Part shown: in pieces, positions 18,280 to 27,219 of the stretch
How positions within the stretch are numbered: the first letter of the stretch is position 1
How the letters are laid out: each line of letters starts with the position of its first letter
Assembly: GCF_000160775.2 (NCBI RefSeq)
Contig: NZ_CM001024.1
Span: 1-64,000, forward strand
Direction of reading: 5' to 3'
DNA from: Aeromicrobium marinum DSM 15272
GTDB taxonomy: Bacteria > Actinomycetota > Actinomycetes > Propionibacteriales > Nocardioidaceae
Length of the DNA stretch: 64,000 nucleotides
Position numbers and translations under genes: made by a program
Notes under the pieces: generated by a model
Databases searched by the model: none
Told to the model about the DNA's origin: nothing
Seen by the model: the letters and a program-made list of their open reading frames with translations, nothing else

Positions 18280-18789
18280 TCAGGCGGCCGGCGCGGTCAA
18301 CGGGGTGACGACCGTCGAGTAGATGTCGTTGCGCGTGACCGCGGGCACCCGGATCTCGACGTCGGCGGCGCCGTCGAAGCTCAACGTGATCGTGTAGTAG
18401 CGGCCGGCCTCGACGTCCTCGGCGAAGAACACCTTGCTGTCCTCGATGCCCAGCTGGACGGCCCGGCGCACCGGCAGGCTGAGGTCGCCGCCGTCGGAGG
18501 AGACCTCGAGCTCGGTGCCCTCGCCGTCGGTGACGGTGAACCCGGTCAGGTCCTGCACGCGCTCGGTGGTGTTGAGCAGGGTCCCGCTGAAGGTGCCGGA
18601 GCCGTCGAAGTTCTCGACGAACAGTGCGCCGAGGACCTGCACGTCGGTCGCCCGCAGGTCTGCGCCGATCCCGGCCTGGTACGGCTGGTTGACCTGCGCG
18701 TCGAAGCTGGTGCCGCACGCGCCGAGCGTGGTGAGGGCGAGGGCGGTCGCAGCGGCTGCCGAGGATCGGCGGAGGCGTTCGTGGCGCAC
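18280..18789 (-). CDS. Small secreted lipoprotein
   Basis: A 169-aa predicted lipoprotein: the signal RHERLRRSSAAAATALALTTLGAC ends in an LGAC lipobox. The mature part is a single beta-rich domain with FSGTLLNTTERVQDLTGFTVTDG and GRYYTITLSFDGAADVEIRVP, resembling copper-chaperone/DUF-type extracellular beta-sandwich lipoproteins found widely in actinobacteria. GTG 18789 is chosen because it starts the signal peptide and follows GAAAGG; an upstream ATG at 18891 would add 34 residues with no signal features. The role is unknown. Confidence 0.7.
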   Translation of the reverse strand: MRHERLRRSSAAAATALALTTLGACGTSFDAQVNQPYQAGIGADLRATDVQVLGALFVENFDGSGTFSGTLLNTTERVQDLTGFTVTDGEGTELEVSSDGGDLSLPVRRAVQLGIEDSKVFFAEDVEAGRYYTITLSFDGAADVEIRVPAVTRNDIYSTVVTPLTAPAA

Positions 18790-18930
18790 GGGTGGGGCCT
18801 TTCGCAAGGAGCGGTCGTCGGGGCTGATCGTACCGAAGCCCGGCCACCGCGGGCCCACGGCCCACGATCCCGGGCCGTGCTCGCCGTGCACACCTGAAAA
18901 ACGCCCAAGAAGTCGCTCAACGCAACGTGT

Positions 18931-18952
18931 TATCCTTGCCTTCTAGGAAAGG
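18931..18952 (+). promoter_or_regulatory. carD promoter and ribosome-binding site
   Basis: TATCCT at 18931-18936 is a good -10 hexamer. GGAAAGG at 18946-18952 is the ribosome site 10 bases before ATG 18963. No clear -35 is seen, as is usual for genes that depend on CarD/RbpA-stabilised promoters. Confidence 0.5.
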
Positions 18953-18962
18953 TGCTTTCTCT

Positions 18963-19448
18963 ATGGCTTTTACTGTCGGCGAAACCGTTGTGTATCCCAA
19001 TCACGGTGCTGCAGTCATCGAAGACATCGAAACGAGAAAGATCAAGGGGGAAGAGCGCGACTACCTCGTGCTGAGGATCATCGCGCAGAACGACCTGGTC
19101 GTCCGTGTGCCGGCCTGCAACCTCGATCTGGTCGGCGTCCGTGACGTCGTCGACGCCGACGGTCTGGAGCGCGTGTTCAGCGTCCTGCGTGCCGAGCACG
19201 TCGAGGAGCCGACCAACTGGTCGCGCCGCTACAAGGCGAACCTCGAGAAGCTGCACTCCGGTGACGTGCTCAAGGTCGCCGAGGTCGTGCGCGACCTCTG
19301 GCGCCGTGACCACGAGCGTGGTCTGTCGGCCGGCGAGAAGCGCATGCTGGCCAAGGCCCGTCAGATCCTCGTCTCCGAGCTCGCGCTCGCCGAGAACACC
19401 AACGAGGACAAGGCCGAGCTCCGGCTCGACGAGGTTCTCGCCAGCTAG
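18963..19448 (+). CDS. carD: CarD-type RNA polymerase-binding transcription regulator
   Basis: A 161-aa global regulator that binds the RNA polymerase beta subunit and stabilises open complexes. The N-terminal Tudor-like RID ([33 protein letters not shown]) is followed by the helical DNA-binding domain containing [13 protein letters not shown] and [27 protein letters not shown] 18963 fits the family start and the ribosome site; an in-frame ATG at 18927 lies upstream of the -10 box and is not used. Confidence 0.95.
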   Translation: MAFTVGETVVYPNHGAAVIEDIETRKIKGEERDYLVLRIIAQNDLVVRVPACNLDLVGVRDVVDADGLERVFSVLRAEHVEEPTNWSRRYKANLEKLHSGDVLKVAEVVRDLWRRDHERGLSAGEKRMLAKARQILVSELALAENTNEDKAELRLDEVLAS

Positions 19449-19454
19449 ACCCCT

Positions 19455-19512
19455 CCGGGCGGTGGATTCTCGACCGAATAGCACCTCATTCGGTCGCGAA
19501 GCCACCCGCCGG
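19455..19512. terminator. Hairpin between carD and ispF
   Basis: An imperfect inverted repeat (19455-19479 against 19488-19512, inner GACCGAAT/ATTCGGTC perfect) with an 8-nt loop between convergent genes. A likely bidirectional terminator. Confidence 0.65.
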
Positions 19513-19526
19513 GCGGCGAGGGCGGC

Positions 19527-19988
19527 TCAGGTCAGCAGGGCCGTGGCGATGGCGGCGATGCCCTCGCCCCTGCCGGTCAGCCCGAGTCCGTCGGTCGTGG
19601 TGCCGGCCACGCTCACAGGCGCACCGACGGCGGCCGACAGCGCCTGCTGGGCCTCGTCCCGGCGGCTGCCGATGCGGGGACTGTTGCCGATCACCTGCAC
19701 CGCGACGTTGGCGATCTCGTGGCCCTCGGCGCGCACCATGCGGGCGGTCTCGGCCAGGAAGCCCACACCGGAACCGCCGGCCCACCGGGGGTCCGCCGTG
19801 CCGAAGACCGTGCCGATGTCGCCCAGGCCGGCGGCGCTGAGCAGGGCGTCGACCATCGCGTGGGCGGCGCAGTCGCCGTCGGAGTGACCGTCCAGGCCCG
19901 CCGGTGCGTCGGGCCAGTGCAGCCCCACGAGCCACAGGTCCGTGCCCGGCGTCAGGCGGTGGACGTCGGTGCCGATCCCTGTTCTCAT
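19527..19988 (-). CDS. ispF: 2-C-methyl-D-erythritol 2,4-cyclodiphosphate synthase
   Basis: A 153-aa MEP-pathway enzyme that cyclises CDP-ME 2-phosphate to MEcPP and releases CMP, supplying isoprenoids such as the menaquinone tail. The metal ligands Asp8, His10 (GTDVHRL) and His43 ([13 protein letters not shown]) are present, as are GHSDGD and the C-terminal [17 protein letters not shown]. It is transcribed against carD. The usual partner ispD, next to carD and ispF in mycobacteria, is absent here. Confidence 0.94.
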   Translation of the reverse strand: MRTGIGTDVHRLTPGTDLWLVGLHWPDAPAGLDGHSDGDCAAHAMVDALLSAAGLGDIGTVFGTADPRWAGGSGVGFLAETARMVRAEGHEIANVAVQVIGNSPRIGSRRDEAQQALSAAVGAPVSVAGTTTDGLGLTGRGEGIAAIATALLT

Positions 19989-20065
19989 CGTTCGAGCCCC
20001 ATGGGTCGATCATGCCGTAACAGGTTGGTCATGCTCGCAACCGTGCACCCGGCACCGATGCCGAC

Positions 20066-20071
20066 GACACT
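20066..20071 (+). promoter_or_regulatory. Possible leaderless -10 box of the molybdoenzyme gene
   Basis: GACACT lies six bases before GTG 20078. It matches the spacing of the other leaderless promoters but has G instead of T at the first position, so it is weaker. Confidence 0.35.
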
Positions 20072-20077
20072 GGACGG

Positions 20078-21583
20078 GTGAATCCTCGTGCCTCCGCTGC
20101 CACCGGGGTGTTGGCCGTGGGCGCGGCCCTCACCGTCAGCGAGCTGCTGGCCGCCGTCTTCGACGTGCCGGAGTCCCCTCTGCTGGCGGTGGCCCAGCAC
20201 GCGGTCGACCTGACCCCGGCACCGTTGATCAAGCCGATCATCGACCTGGTGGGCACGGCCGACAAGCCTCTGGCCGTGGCGGTCACGGTGGTCGTGCTGC
20301 TGGCACTCGGAGCCGTGGCGGGGCGGGCCTGGATCGAGCGCAGGCAGGTGTCGCTCACGCTGGTCGGCGGCTTCACGGCTCTCGGCACGCTCGCCGTGCT
20401 GACCCGTCCCGAGCCCTCGGCCGCCGCCGTGGTGGCCACGGTGGCCGGTGCCGCGGCCGCGCTCGCGGTCCTGCACCTGCTGCAGGACCGCCTGGCCGAG
20501 GACGCCCCCGACGGAACGCGGCGCAGCTTCCTGGTGGGCGCAGCGGTCGTGCTGGTCGGCATCGTCGCCTCCGGCGTGGGCGGTCAGCTGCTCGCCGAAC
20601 GGCGCCGGCGCCGGGCCGAGCTGGAACGGGCGCGCGCCTCCCTCGACCTGCCGCTGGAGCCGACCAGCACCCCCGCGGGCGCCGATCTGGGCATCGACGG
20701 CCAGCGACCGTGGACCACCCCCAACCGCGACTTCTACCGCATCGACACGGCGCTCAGTCCGCCCCTGCTGGACGCGTCCGAGTGGAGCCTGCGGATCCAC
20801 GGCCTGGTCGACCGCGAGATCACCGTGACGTACGACGACCTCGTGGCGCGCGGTCTGACCGAGGCATGGGTGACCCTCTGCTGCGTCTCCAACGAGGTCG
20901 GCGGCGACCTGATCGGCAACGCCAACTGGTCCGGCGTCCCGATGGCCGACCTGCTCGCCGAGGCCGGCGTGCAGGACGGCGCGGACTGCCTGCTGTCGAC
21001 CTCGGTCGACGGGTGGACGTGCGGCACGCCGCTGGAGGCCGTGACGGACGGCCGCAACGCCCTGCTCGCGGTGGGGATGAACGGCGAGCCGCTACCCGTC
21101 CGGCACGGGTTCCCCGTCCGTCAGGTGATCCCCGGGCTGTACGGGTACGTCTCGGCGACCAAGTGGGTGGTCGACTGGGAGGTCACCCGGTTCGCCGAGG
21201 TCGAGGCGTACTGGACGCAACGGGGCTGGGGCGAACGCGGCCCGATCAAGACCCAGTCGCGCATCGACCTGCCGGCGCCGAACAGCACCGTGCGGGCCGG
21301 GCAGCAGGTCATCGCCGGGGTCGCGTGGCACCAGCACACCGGCATCAGCGCCGTGGAGGTCCGCGTCGACGAGGGTGACTGGGTCGGGGCCACGATCGGC
21401 GAGGTCGACACCGTCGACACGTGGGTGCAGTGGTCGGTGCCGTGGGACGCGACCCCCGGCCGGCACACCATCGAGGTGCGGGCCACCGACGCCGACGGGC
21501 GCGTGCAGACGCAGGAGCGGGCCGACGTGCTGCCCGACGGCGCGACCGGCTGGCACAGCGTCGACGTCGCCGCCCAGGCGTAG
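20078..21583 (+). CDS. Membrane-anchored sulfite-oxidase-family molybdopterin oxidoreductase
   Basis: A 501-aa protein. The first ~170 residues hold about four or five hydrophobic helices; an arginine-rich linker leads to an extracytoplasmic Moco domain (about 205-390) and an Ig-like dimerisation domain (395-495). The molybdenum-ligand cysteine is probably Cys269 in TLCCVSNEVGGDLIGNANW. LPVRHGFPVRQVIPGLYGYVSATKWV is the typical substrate-site region. No heme domain and no partner cytochrome gene are adjacent, so electron acceptor and substrate are unknown. GTG start with no ribosome site. Confidence 0.85.
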   Translation: MNPRASAATGVLAVGAALTVSELLAAVFDVPESPLLAVAQHAVDLTPAPLIKPIIDLVGTADKPLAVAVTVVVLLALGAVAGRAWIERRQVSLTLVGGFTALGTLAVLTRPEPSAAAVVATVAGAAAALAVLHLLQDRLAEDAPDGTRRSFLVGAAVVLVGIVASGVGGQLLAERRRRRAELERARASLDLPLEPTSTPAGADLGIDGQRPWTTPNRDFYRIDTALSPPLLDASEWSLRIHGLVDREITVTYDDLVARGLTEAWVTLCCVSNEVGGDLIGNANWSGVPMADLLAEAGVQDGADCLLSTSVDGWTCGTPLEAVTDGRNALLAVGMNGEPLPVRHGFPVRQVIPGLYGYVSATKWVVDWEVTRFAEVEAYWTQRGWGERGPIKTQSRIDLPAPNSTVRAGQQVIAGVAWHQHTGISAVEVRVDEGDWVGATIGEVDTVDTWVQWSVPWDATPGRHTIEVRATDADGRVQTQERADVLPDGATGWHSVDVAAQA

Positions 21584-21609
21584 CGGCGGGAGCGGGCGTC
21601 CGGGGCCGA

Positions 21610-21615
21610 TAGGCT
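21610..21615 (+). promoter_or_regulatory. Leaderless -10 box of cysS
   Basis: TAGGCT lies seven bases before GTG 21623. Identical hexamer to the one before gpmA. Confidence 0.55.
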
Positions 21616-21622
21616 GGGGGGT

Positions 21623-23029
21623 GTGAGCCTGCACCTGTACGACACCGCGACCCGGCGGACCGCCGCGTTCGTTCCCGTGACCCCGGGGCAGGTCAGCATC
21701 TACCACTGCGGCCTCACGGTGCAGGGCCCCCCGCACATCGGGCACATCCGCAAGGAGGTCGTGTTCGACGTCCTGCGGCGGTGGCTGGAGCGCTCCGGTC
21801 TGGAGGTCACGATCGTGGCCAACGTGACCGACATCGACGACAAGATCATTGCGAAGGGCCGCGAGCAGGGCCGTCCGTGGTTCGCCGTGGCCTACGCCAA
21901 CGAGCGCGCGCTGCACGCGGCCTACGAGGTGCTGGGCTGCCAGCCGCCCACCTACGAGCCCCGGGCCACCGGTCACGTGCCCGAGATGGTCGAGATGATC
22001 GCGACCCTGATCGAGCGCGGCCACGCCTACCCGGCCACCGACGACTCCGGCGACGTGTACTTCGACGTGCGGTCCTGGCCGGAGTACGGCGCGCTGTCGC
22101 GACAGTCGGTCGACGACATGCAGCCCGCCGAGGACGCCCCGCCCGCCGGCAAGCGTGACGCCCGCGACTTCGCGCTCTGGAAGGGCCACAAGGCCGGCGA
22201 CCCCGACTCCGCGTCGTGGACCACCCCGTGGGGGCGCGGCCGCCCCGGCTGGCACCTGGAGTGCTCGGCGATGGCGGGCAAGTACCTGGGTCACGAGTTC
22301 GACATCCACGGCGGTGGCCTCGACCTGCGGTTCCCGCACCACGAGAACGAGCTGGCGCAGTCGCGCGCCGCCGGGCAGCGGTTCGCGCGCATCTGGATGC
22401 ACAACGCGATGCTCAACCTCGGCGGCTCCAAGATGGCCAAGAGCGTCGGCAACACGCTGATGGTCAGCGAGGTCGTCCGCCGGGTGCCGCCGATCGCCCT
22501 GCGGTACTACCTGCTGGCCGCGCACTACCGGTCGGTCATCGAGTTCAGCGAGGAGTCGCTCGCGGAGGCGGCCACCGCCTTCGAGCGCATCGCGGGCTTC
22601 GTCACCCGCGCCGCCGAGCTGGTGGGCCCGGGCGAGCCGGGTGACCCCACGGCCGAGTTCGTCGCGGCGATGGACGACGACCTCTCGGTGCCCGCCGCGC
22701 TGGCCGCCCTGCACGCCACGATCGGCGACGGCCAGCGGCTGCTCGCCGCCGGCAGCTCGCCCGAGCTGCGCGAGGTGCTCGCGTCCGTGCGGGCCATGCT
22801 CGACGTGCTCGGCGTCGACCCCCTGTCGCCGGTGTGGTCCGGTGCCACCGACGACTCCACCGACCAGGCGCTCGACACCCTCGTGGGGGCGCTGCTGGAG
22901 CAGCGCACCGAGGCTCGTGCCGCCCAGGACTTCCAGACGGCCGACCGGGTGCGCGACCAGCTCACTGCCGCCGGCGTCGAGATCGAGGACACGCCGCACG
23001 GCCCGCGGTGGTCCGTGAAGGGACGCTGA
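21623..23029 (+). CDS. cysS: Cysteine--tRNA ligase
   Basis: A 468-aa class I aminoacyl-tRNA synthetase. The zinc ligand Cys29 and HIGH (38-41, PPHIGHIRK) open the catalytic domain; [15 protein letters not shown] and [11 protein letters not shown] supply further zinc-site residues; the KMSKS loop reads SKMAKSVGN. The C-terminal anticodon-binding helices are complete. CysS rather than the mycothiol ligase MshC, because of length, the DALR-type tail and the neighbouring rlmB. Confidence 0.95.
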   Translation: MSLHLYDTATRRTAAFVPVTPGQVSIYHCGLTVQGPPHIGHIRKEVVFDVLRRWLERSGLEVTIVANVTDIDDKIIAKGREQGRPWFAVAYANERALHAAYEVLGCQPPTYEPRATGHVPEMVEMIATLIERGHAYPATDDSGDVYFDVRSWPEYGALSRQSVDDMQPAEDAPPAGKRDARDFALWKGHKAGDPDSASWTTPWGRGRPGWHLECSAMAGKYLGHEFDIHGGGLDLRFPHHENELAQSRAAGQRFARIWMHNAMLNLGGSKMAKSVGNTLMVSEVVRRVPPIALRYYLLAAHYRSVIEFSEESLAEAATAFERIAGFVTRAAELVGPGEPGDPTAEFVAAMDDDLSVPAALAALHATIGDGQRLLAAGSSPELREVLASVRAMLDVLGVDPLSPVWSGATDDSTDQALDTLVGALLEQRTEARAAQDFQTADRVRDQLTAAGVEIEDTPHGPRWSVKGR

Positions 23030-23030
23030 G

Positions 23031-23975
23031 ATGCCCGGCAACAGCCAACGCCGAGGGGCGATCAAGAAGTCCGGCAAGGGAAACCCGACCGCCGGATCCG
23101 GAGGACGCCGGCGCAAGGGTCTGGAGGGCAAGGGCCCGACCCCGCGCGCCGAGGAGCGACCGAACCACAAGGTCTACAAGATGAAGAACGCCGCCACCAA
23201 GCGGGAGGCCGCGCGGCCCCGCCGCAAGACCGGTGACGTCGCGGAGTGGGTGGCCGGACGCAACTCGGTGCTGGAGCTGCTCAAGGCGACCGTGCCGATC
23301 CACGGGCTCTACGTCGCCGAGGGCACCGAGCGCGACGAGCGCATGCGCGAGATCTTCAAGCTCGCCGCCGACCAGCACGTCAGCCTGCTCGAGATCGGCC
23401 GGGTCGAGCTCGACAAGCTCACCGGGGGCGCGGTCCACCAGGGCATCGCCGCCAAGCTCAACGCCTACGACTACGCCGATCCGCGCGACCTGCTGGCGCT
23501 CGCGGCCGAGCGCGGCGAACCGGCCCTCATCGTGATGCTCGACGGCGTGACCGACCCGCGCAACCTCGGTGCCGTCATCCGGTCGGCCTCCGGTTTCGGG
23601 GCCCACGGTGTCGTCATCCCGGAGCGCCGGGCCGCGCAGATCACCGCGGCGGCGTGGAAGACCTCGGCCGGCGCCGCGGCCCGGGTGCCCGTCGCGCGCG
23701 TCACCAACCTCACCCGCACGCTCAAGGAGCTGCAGGAGGAGGGCCTCATGGTGATCGGTCTGGCGGCCGACGGCGACGTCGAGCTGCCGTCGTCGCAGAT
23801 GCTCGACGGCCCGGTCGTCGTCGTCATCGGCAGCGAGGGCAAGGGGCTGTCGCGGCTGGTGGGCGAGACCTGCGACGAGCTCGTCTCGATCCCGATGTCG
23901 ACGGGGCTGGAGAGCCTCAACGCCGGCGTCGCCGCGGGCATCGCGCTCTACGCCATCGCCCGGCAGCGCGGCTGA
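23031..23975 (+). CDS. rlmB: 23S rRNA 2'-O-ribose methyltransferase RlmB family
   Basis: A 314-aa SPOUT (TrmH) methyltransferase, expected to methylate G2251 of 23S rRNA. The first ~70 residues are a basic, low-complexity extension ([12 protein letters not shown]), typical of actinobacterial homologues. A substrate-binding domain (about 75-150) is followed by motif 1 NLGAVIRSA, motif 2 IGSEGKGLS and motif 3 [14 protein letters not shown], which form the knot that binds SAM. It starts one base after the cysS stop. Confidence 0.93.
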   Translation: MPGNSQRRGAIKKSGKGNPTAGSGGRRRKGLEGKGPTPRAEERPNHKVYKMKNAATKREAARPRRKTGDVAEWVAGRNSVLELLKATVPIHGLYVAEGTERDERMREIFKLAADQHVSLLEIGRVELDKLTGGAVHQGIAAKLNAYDYADPRDLLALAAERGEPALIVMLDGVTDPRNLGAVIRSASGFGAHGVVIPERRAAQITAAAWKTSAGAAARVPVARVTNLTRTLKELQEEGLMVIGLAADGDVELPSSQMLDGPVVVVIGSEGKGLSRLVGETCDELVSIPMSTGLESLNAGVAAGIALYAIARQRG

Positions 23976-23982
23976 ACCGCCG

Positions 23983-24458
23983 GTGACCTGGTTCGAGACC
24001 AGCACGGCCTCCGAGGCCGTGATCGACGCCGACCGTGCCGACGTGTGGTCGGTCCTGACCGACGCCGACGTCGTCGCGGAGCTGACCCCGTTCGTGCAGC
24101 GGATCACCGTCGACGGCGACCACTGGCACTGGGAGCTCGACGAGGTGCCCGGGCTGGGCGTCAGCCTGGCTCCGGCCTTCACGGTGCGGATGCGGCTGGA
24201 CGACGGCGAGCGGATCACCTTCGAGCACGACCCGCCCGAGGGTGAGCGGGAGCGGGCGGCGGTCGAGGGCGTGTACGAGCTGGCCGACGCGTCCGACGGG
24301 GGACCCGGCTGGCGATCGACCTGACCGTCCGGGTCGACCTCCCGCTGGCCAAGCTCACCGGGCCCGCGGTGCGCACGACGATGAAGGGCGTGCTGGCCAC
24401 CATCGGCACCAGGTTCTCGGCCAACCTGCTGGATCACCTGGGCGCCGCGGAGGAGTGA
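23983..24458 (+). pseudogene. SRPBCC (polyketide cyclase-like) gene with a -1 frameshift
   Basis: The first frame (GTG 23983) encodes 113 aa: SRPBCC features DADRADVWSVLTDADVVAELTPFVQRI and WHWELDEVPGLGVSLAPAF, ending abruptly at ADASDGGPGWRST. A second frame from about 24301 continues the family C-terminus (IDLTVRVDLPLAKLTGPAVR..FSANLLDHLG) to TGA at 24456. Adding one base near the G5 run at 24298-24302 would join them into a normal ~158-aa protein. Either a recent mutation or a sequencing error. The family binds hydrophobic ligands; this member's role is unknown. Confidence 0.78.
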
Positions 24459-24477
24459 ACCACCCGGCCTGATGAGT

Positions 24478-24494
24478 TTGACAATCATTGTCAA
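24478..24494. promoter_or_regulatory. Zur-like operator upstream of aztD
   Basis: A perfect palindrome TTGACAATCATTGTCAA (8-bp arms around C24486) 20 bases before ATG 24515. It resembles actinobacterial Zur boxes (AAAATCATTTT-like core). The first six bases also read as a -35 TTGACA, so binding would block transcription when zinc is sufficient. Confidence 0.68.
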
Positions 24495-24514
24495 CAAGGT
24501 GTGGGATGTGCGTC

Positions 24515-25777
24515 ATGAATCCACGCACCCAGAATCCCCGACCTGTCCACCTCTGGACCTCCGCTCCCGCCCGGCTGACCGCCGGGACCCTGTTGGCCGC
24601 TGCCCTGCTCGCTGCCTGCGGTGAGGCTGACCCCGCCGGCTCCACCTCGGACGCGGTGACCGGCCCGACCGAGACCGACCAGCCGGTGCCCCGCGTCCTG
24701 GTCGCCTCCGACGAGCAGGTCACGGTGCTCGACGCCGACTCGCTCGACACCGTCGAGACGTTCGACGTCGACGCGCGGCCGATCCTGTCCGTCGCGGGTG
24801 ACGGCCGGCACGTGTACACGCTGGAGTCCGACGCCGACCGCATCGGCGTGATCGACGCCGGCAGCTGGACCGAGGCGCACGGCGAGCACGGCCACTCGTT
24901 CACCGCCGATCCGGCGCGCCTGGACTCCGTCGTCGAGGGCCCGACCGCCTACCACGCGGTCAGCGACGACGAGCGCACCGTCGTGTGGTTCGACGGCGAC
25001 GGCTCCTTCGTCACCTTCGACCACGGGGGCCTCGAGGGTGACCGGATTGGTGAGCGTCGCATCGAGACCGGCGCGCCCCACCACGGGGTGGCCGTGCCGA
25101 CCGCGGAAGGCGGGTTCCTGGCGTCGATCGCGGTCGGTGACGCCCCGGTCGGTCTGGCCCTGTTGGACGAGACCGGCGCCGAGACCACCCGGTTCGAGAC
25201 CTGCGAGGGCCTGCACGGTGAGACCCACGTGGGCGAGACGGGCTACGCCTTCGGCTGCGCCGACGGCATCATCGTCGTGGCGGACGGCAGCGCCACCAAC
25301 ATCGCCGCGCCGCTGCCGGGCGCCGGCACCGGATCACTCGTCGAGGTCCACGACTCCTCGGTGGTGGTGGGCAGTCTGTACAGCGAGACCGACGACAGTG
25401 CCTCGACGTCGCTGGCGCTGTACGACACCGCCGCGGGCACGGCGACCCTGGTCGACCTGGGCGTGGAGTTCAGCAACCTCGCGTCCGTCGACGGTCACGC
25501 GGTGGTCCTGGGCACCGACGGCGCCCTCCACCTCGTCGACGTGGCGACCGGCGAGGTGACCTCGATCGACGTGATGGACGGCTGGGACAAGCCCGAGAGC
25601 TTCCGTGACCCGCGTCCGGTGCTGGCCGCGGCCGGCGACCGGGCGTGGATCACCGATCCGGGCGCCGGGACGCTCGCCCTGGTCGACCTGGAGTCCGGCG
25701 AGACGGTGCAGCGGACCGAGCTCGACGCGACGCCGACGTCGCTGACCGTCGTCAACGCCGCCACCCACGCACACTGA
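24515..25777 (+). CDS. aztD: AztD-like zinc metallochaperone lipoprotein
   Basis: A 420-aa predicted lipoprotein (lipobox LAAC after MNPRTQNPRP..LLAAALLA) with a seven-bladed beta-propeller made of repeated V..D.DS..T.....V blades. The His-rich loop EAHGEHGHSF near residue 125 and the paired cysteines (ETCEGLHGETHVG, FGCADG) match AztD, which hands zinc to the AztC solute-binding protein. The Zur-like palindrome upstream supports a zinc role. ATG 24515 is preferred; an upstream TTG at 24488 lies inside the palindrome. The transporter genes aztABC are not adjacent. Confidence 0.78.
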   Translation: MNPRTQNPRPVHLWTSAPARLTAGTLLAAALLAACGEADPAGSTSDAVTGPTETDQPVPRVLVASDEQVTVLDADSLDTVETFDVDARPILSVAGDGRHVYTLESDADRIGVIDAGSWTEAHGEHGHSFTADPARLDSVVEGPTAYHAVSDDERTVVWFDGDGSFVTFDHGGLEGDRIGERRIETGAPHHGVAVPTAEGGFLASIAVGDAPVGLALLDETGAETTRFETCEGLHGETHVGETGYAFGCADGIIVVADGSATNIAAPLPGAGTGSLVEVHDSSVVVGSLYSETDDSASTSLALYDTAAGTATLVDLGVEFSNLASVDGHAVVLGTDGALHLVDVATGEVTSIDVMDGWDKPESFRDPRPVLAAAGDRAWITDPGAGTLALVDLESGETVQRTELDATPTSLTVVNAATHAH

Positions 25778-25798
25778 CCGACCGCTCCGCCTCCCCTT

Positions 25799-25863
25799 CG
25801 CGCTGGCAGTGACGTTTCGGCCCCGGAATCGGCGGTTTCAGGGCCGAAACGTCACGGCCAGCG
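25799..25863. terminator. Dispersed hairpin B between convergent genes
   Basis: A 23-bp inverted repeat with one mismatch (25801-25823 and 25841-25863) and a 17-nt loop. Its left arm is identical over 25 bases to hairpin A at 9845 (begins CGCGCTGGCAGTGACGTTT). It separates aztD from the FAD oxidase gene. Confidence 0.75.
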
Positions 25864-25868
25864 GGGAC

Positions 25869-25924
25869 GGGCCGATGGGGGCGGGCCGATGGGGGCGGGC
25901 CGATGGGGGCGGGCCGATGGGGGC
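25869..25924. repeat. Four tandem copies of a 14-bp unit
   Basis: The unit GGGCCGATGGGGGC is repeated four times without change (starts 25869, 25883, 25897, 25911). It lies between hairpin B and the stop codon of the FAD oxidase gene, so copy-number change would not alter a protein. It may vary between strains. Confidence 0.9.
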
Positions 25925-25926
25925 GG

Positions 25927-27219
25927 TCAGCCGAGGACGTGGTCGAGGTACGCGTTGGTGAACCGGCGGTCCGGGTCCACCTCGTCGCGGATCGCGACGA
26001 AGTCCCCGAACCGGCTGTACCGCTCGGCGAAGTAGTCGGCGCCGAGGGTGTGCATCTTGCCCCAGTGCGGTCGGCCCTCGTGAGCGGTGAAGATCGCCTC
26101 AGCCGCGGCGAAGTAGGCCGTCGGGTCGGTGCGGCGGTACTGGTGCACCGCGACGTAGCAGTTGTCGCGCTCGTGCCCGGTCGACATCCACACGTCGTCG
26201 GCGGCGGTGAACCGGACCTCGATCGGGAACGACACCGCCTCGTGGCCGGCGTCGAACCAGCGACCGAGCTCGTCGAGCACGTGCGACAGGGCCTCACGCG
26301 GCAGCGCGAACTCCGACTCGCGGAACCGCACCGTGCGGGGCGAGACGAACACCTCGTAGGAGTGGTCGACGTACTCGCGGGCACCCAGCATCGAGGCGGC
26401 GAGTGCGTTGGCGCGCGGGATCCAGCCGGGTCGCCGCGTCAGCACCCGGTTGATGCCCTCGAAGGCGGTGTTGCTGAGGAACTCGTCGTCCCACCAGTGC
26501 CGCAACCGGCCGACCGGCTGCCGCTCCGTGCCGTCTGCCACCCGGTTGTTGCGCTTGATCGAGGTCTTCGTCGTGTGCGGGAACCAGTAGAACTCGAAGT
26601 GGTCGTTGTCGTCGACGAGCTCGTCGAGCCGGCCCATCACCTCGGCGAGCGGCATCGGCTCCTCGCGGGCGTGCAGACAGAACGCCGGCACGCACTGCAG
26701 GGTGACCTCGGTGATGATGCCCAGCGCGCCGAGGCTGACGCGGGCCGCGCCGAACCAGGGGTGCTGCTCGTCGATCTCGAGGACGTCGCCCGCAGCTGTG
26801 ACCAGCTGCACCGCGACGACCGCGGCCGAGATGCCGTGCAGGCGGCCGCCGGTGCCGTGGGTGCCGGTGGAGATGGCGCCGGCCACCGACTGCGGGTCGA
26901 CGTCGCCGAGATTCGGCAGCGCCAGCCCCAACGCCCCGAGTCGGGGGTTGAGTCCGTGCAGCGAGATGCCGGCCTGCACCCGCACCCGTCCGGTGGACGC
27001 GTCGTGCCCGACGATCGCGGACATCCGGTCGAGGTGCAGCAGGATGCCGTCGGTCCGACCGATCGGCGTGAACGAGTGACCGGCGCCGACGGCCTTGACC
27101 GTGAGGCCGTCGGCGGCGGCCCGTCGCACGAGGTCCTGCACGTCGGCGGTGGAGCCGGGGTGGGCCACAGCGGCCGGGGTGCTGGTGACGTTGCCGGCCC
27201 AGTTGGTCCAGGTGGTCAT
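25927..27219 (-). CDS. FAD-linked oxidoreductase, D-arabinono-1,4-lactone oxidase family
   Basis: A 430-aa VAO/PCMH flavoprotein with a C-terminal ALO domain. The FAD domain opens PGSTADVQDLVRRAAADGLTVKAVGAGHSF; His48 in GAGHSF is the position of covalent 8-alpha-histidyl FAD in alditol and gulonolactone oxidases. VAGAISTGTHGTG and LGALGIITEVTLQ are the second FAD motif. The C-terminal GRPHWGKMHTL and DPDRRFTNAYLDHVLG are typical of ALO. Substrate is probably a sugar lactone or polyol. The ATG overlaps the stop of the PLP gene (ATGA), so the two are one operon. Confidence 0.88.
   Translation of the reverse strand: MTTWTNWAGNVTSTPAAVAHPGSTADVQDLVRRAAADGLTVKAVGAGHSFTPIGRTDGILLHLDRMSAIVGHDASTGRVRVQAGISLHGLNPRLGALGLALPNLGDVDPQSVAGAISTGTHGTGGRLHGISAAVVAVQLVTAAGDVLEIDEQHPWFGAARVSLGALGIITEVTLQCVPAFCLHAREEPMPLAEVMGRLDELVDDNDHFEFYWFPHTTKTSIKRNNRVADGTERQPVGRLRHWWDDEFLSNTAFEGINRVLTRRPGWIPRANALAASMLGAREYVDHSYEVFVSPRTVRFRESEFALPREALSHVLDELGRWFDAGHEAVSFPIEVRFTAADDVWMSTGHERDNCYVAVHQYRRTDPTAYFAAAEAIFTAHEGRPHWGKMHTLGADYFAERYSRFGDFVAIRDEVDPDRRFTNAYLDHVLG

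Noticed and set aside
25752-26384. Minus-strand Arg/Ser/Thr-rich ORF overlapping the FAD oxidase gene end
   Set aside because: Different frame of the FAD oxidase gene and the 14-bp tandem repeat; no coding features.
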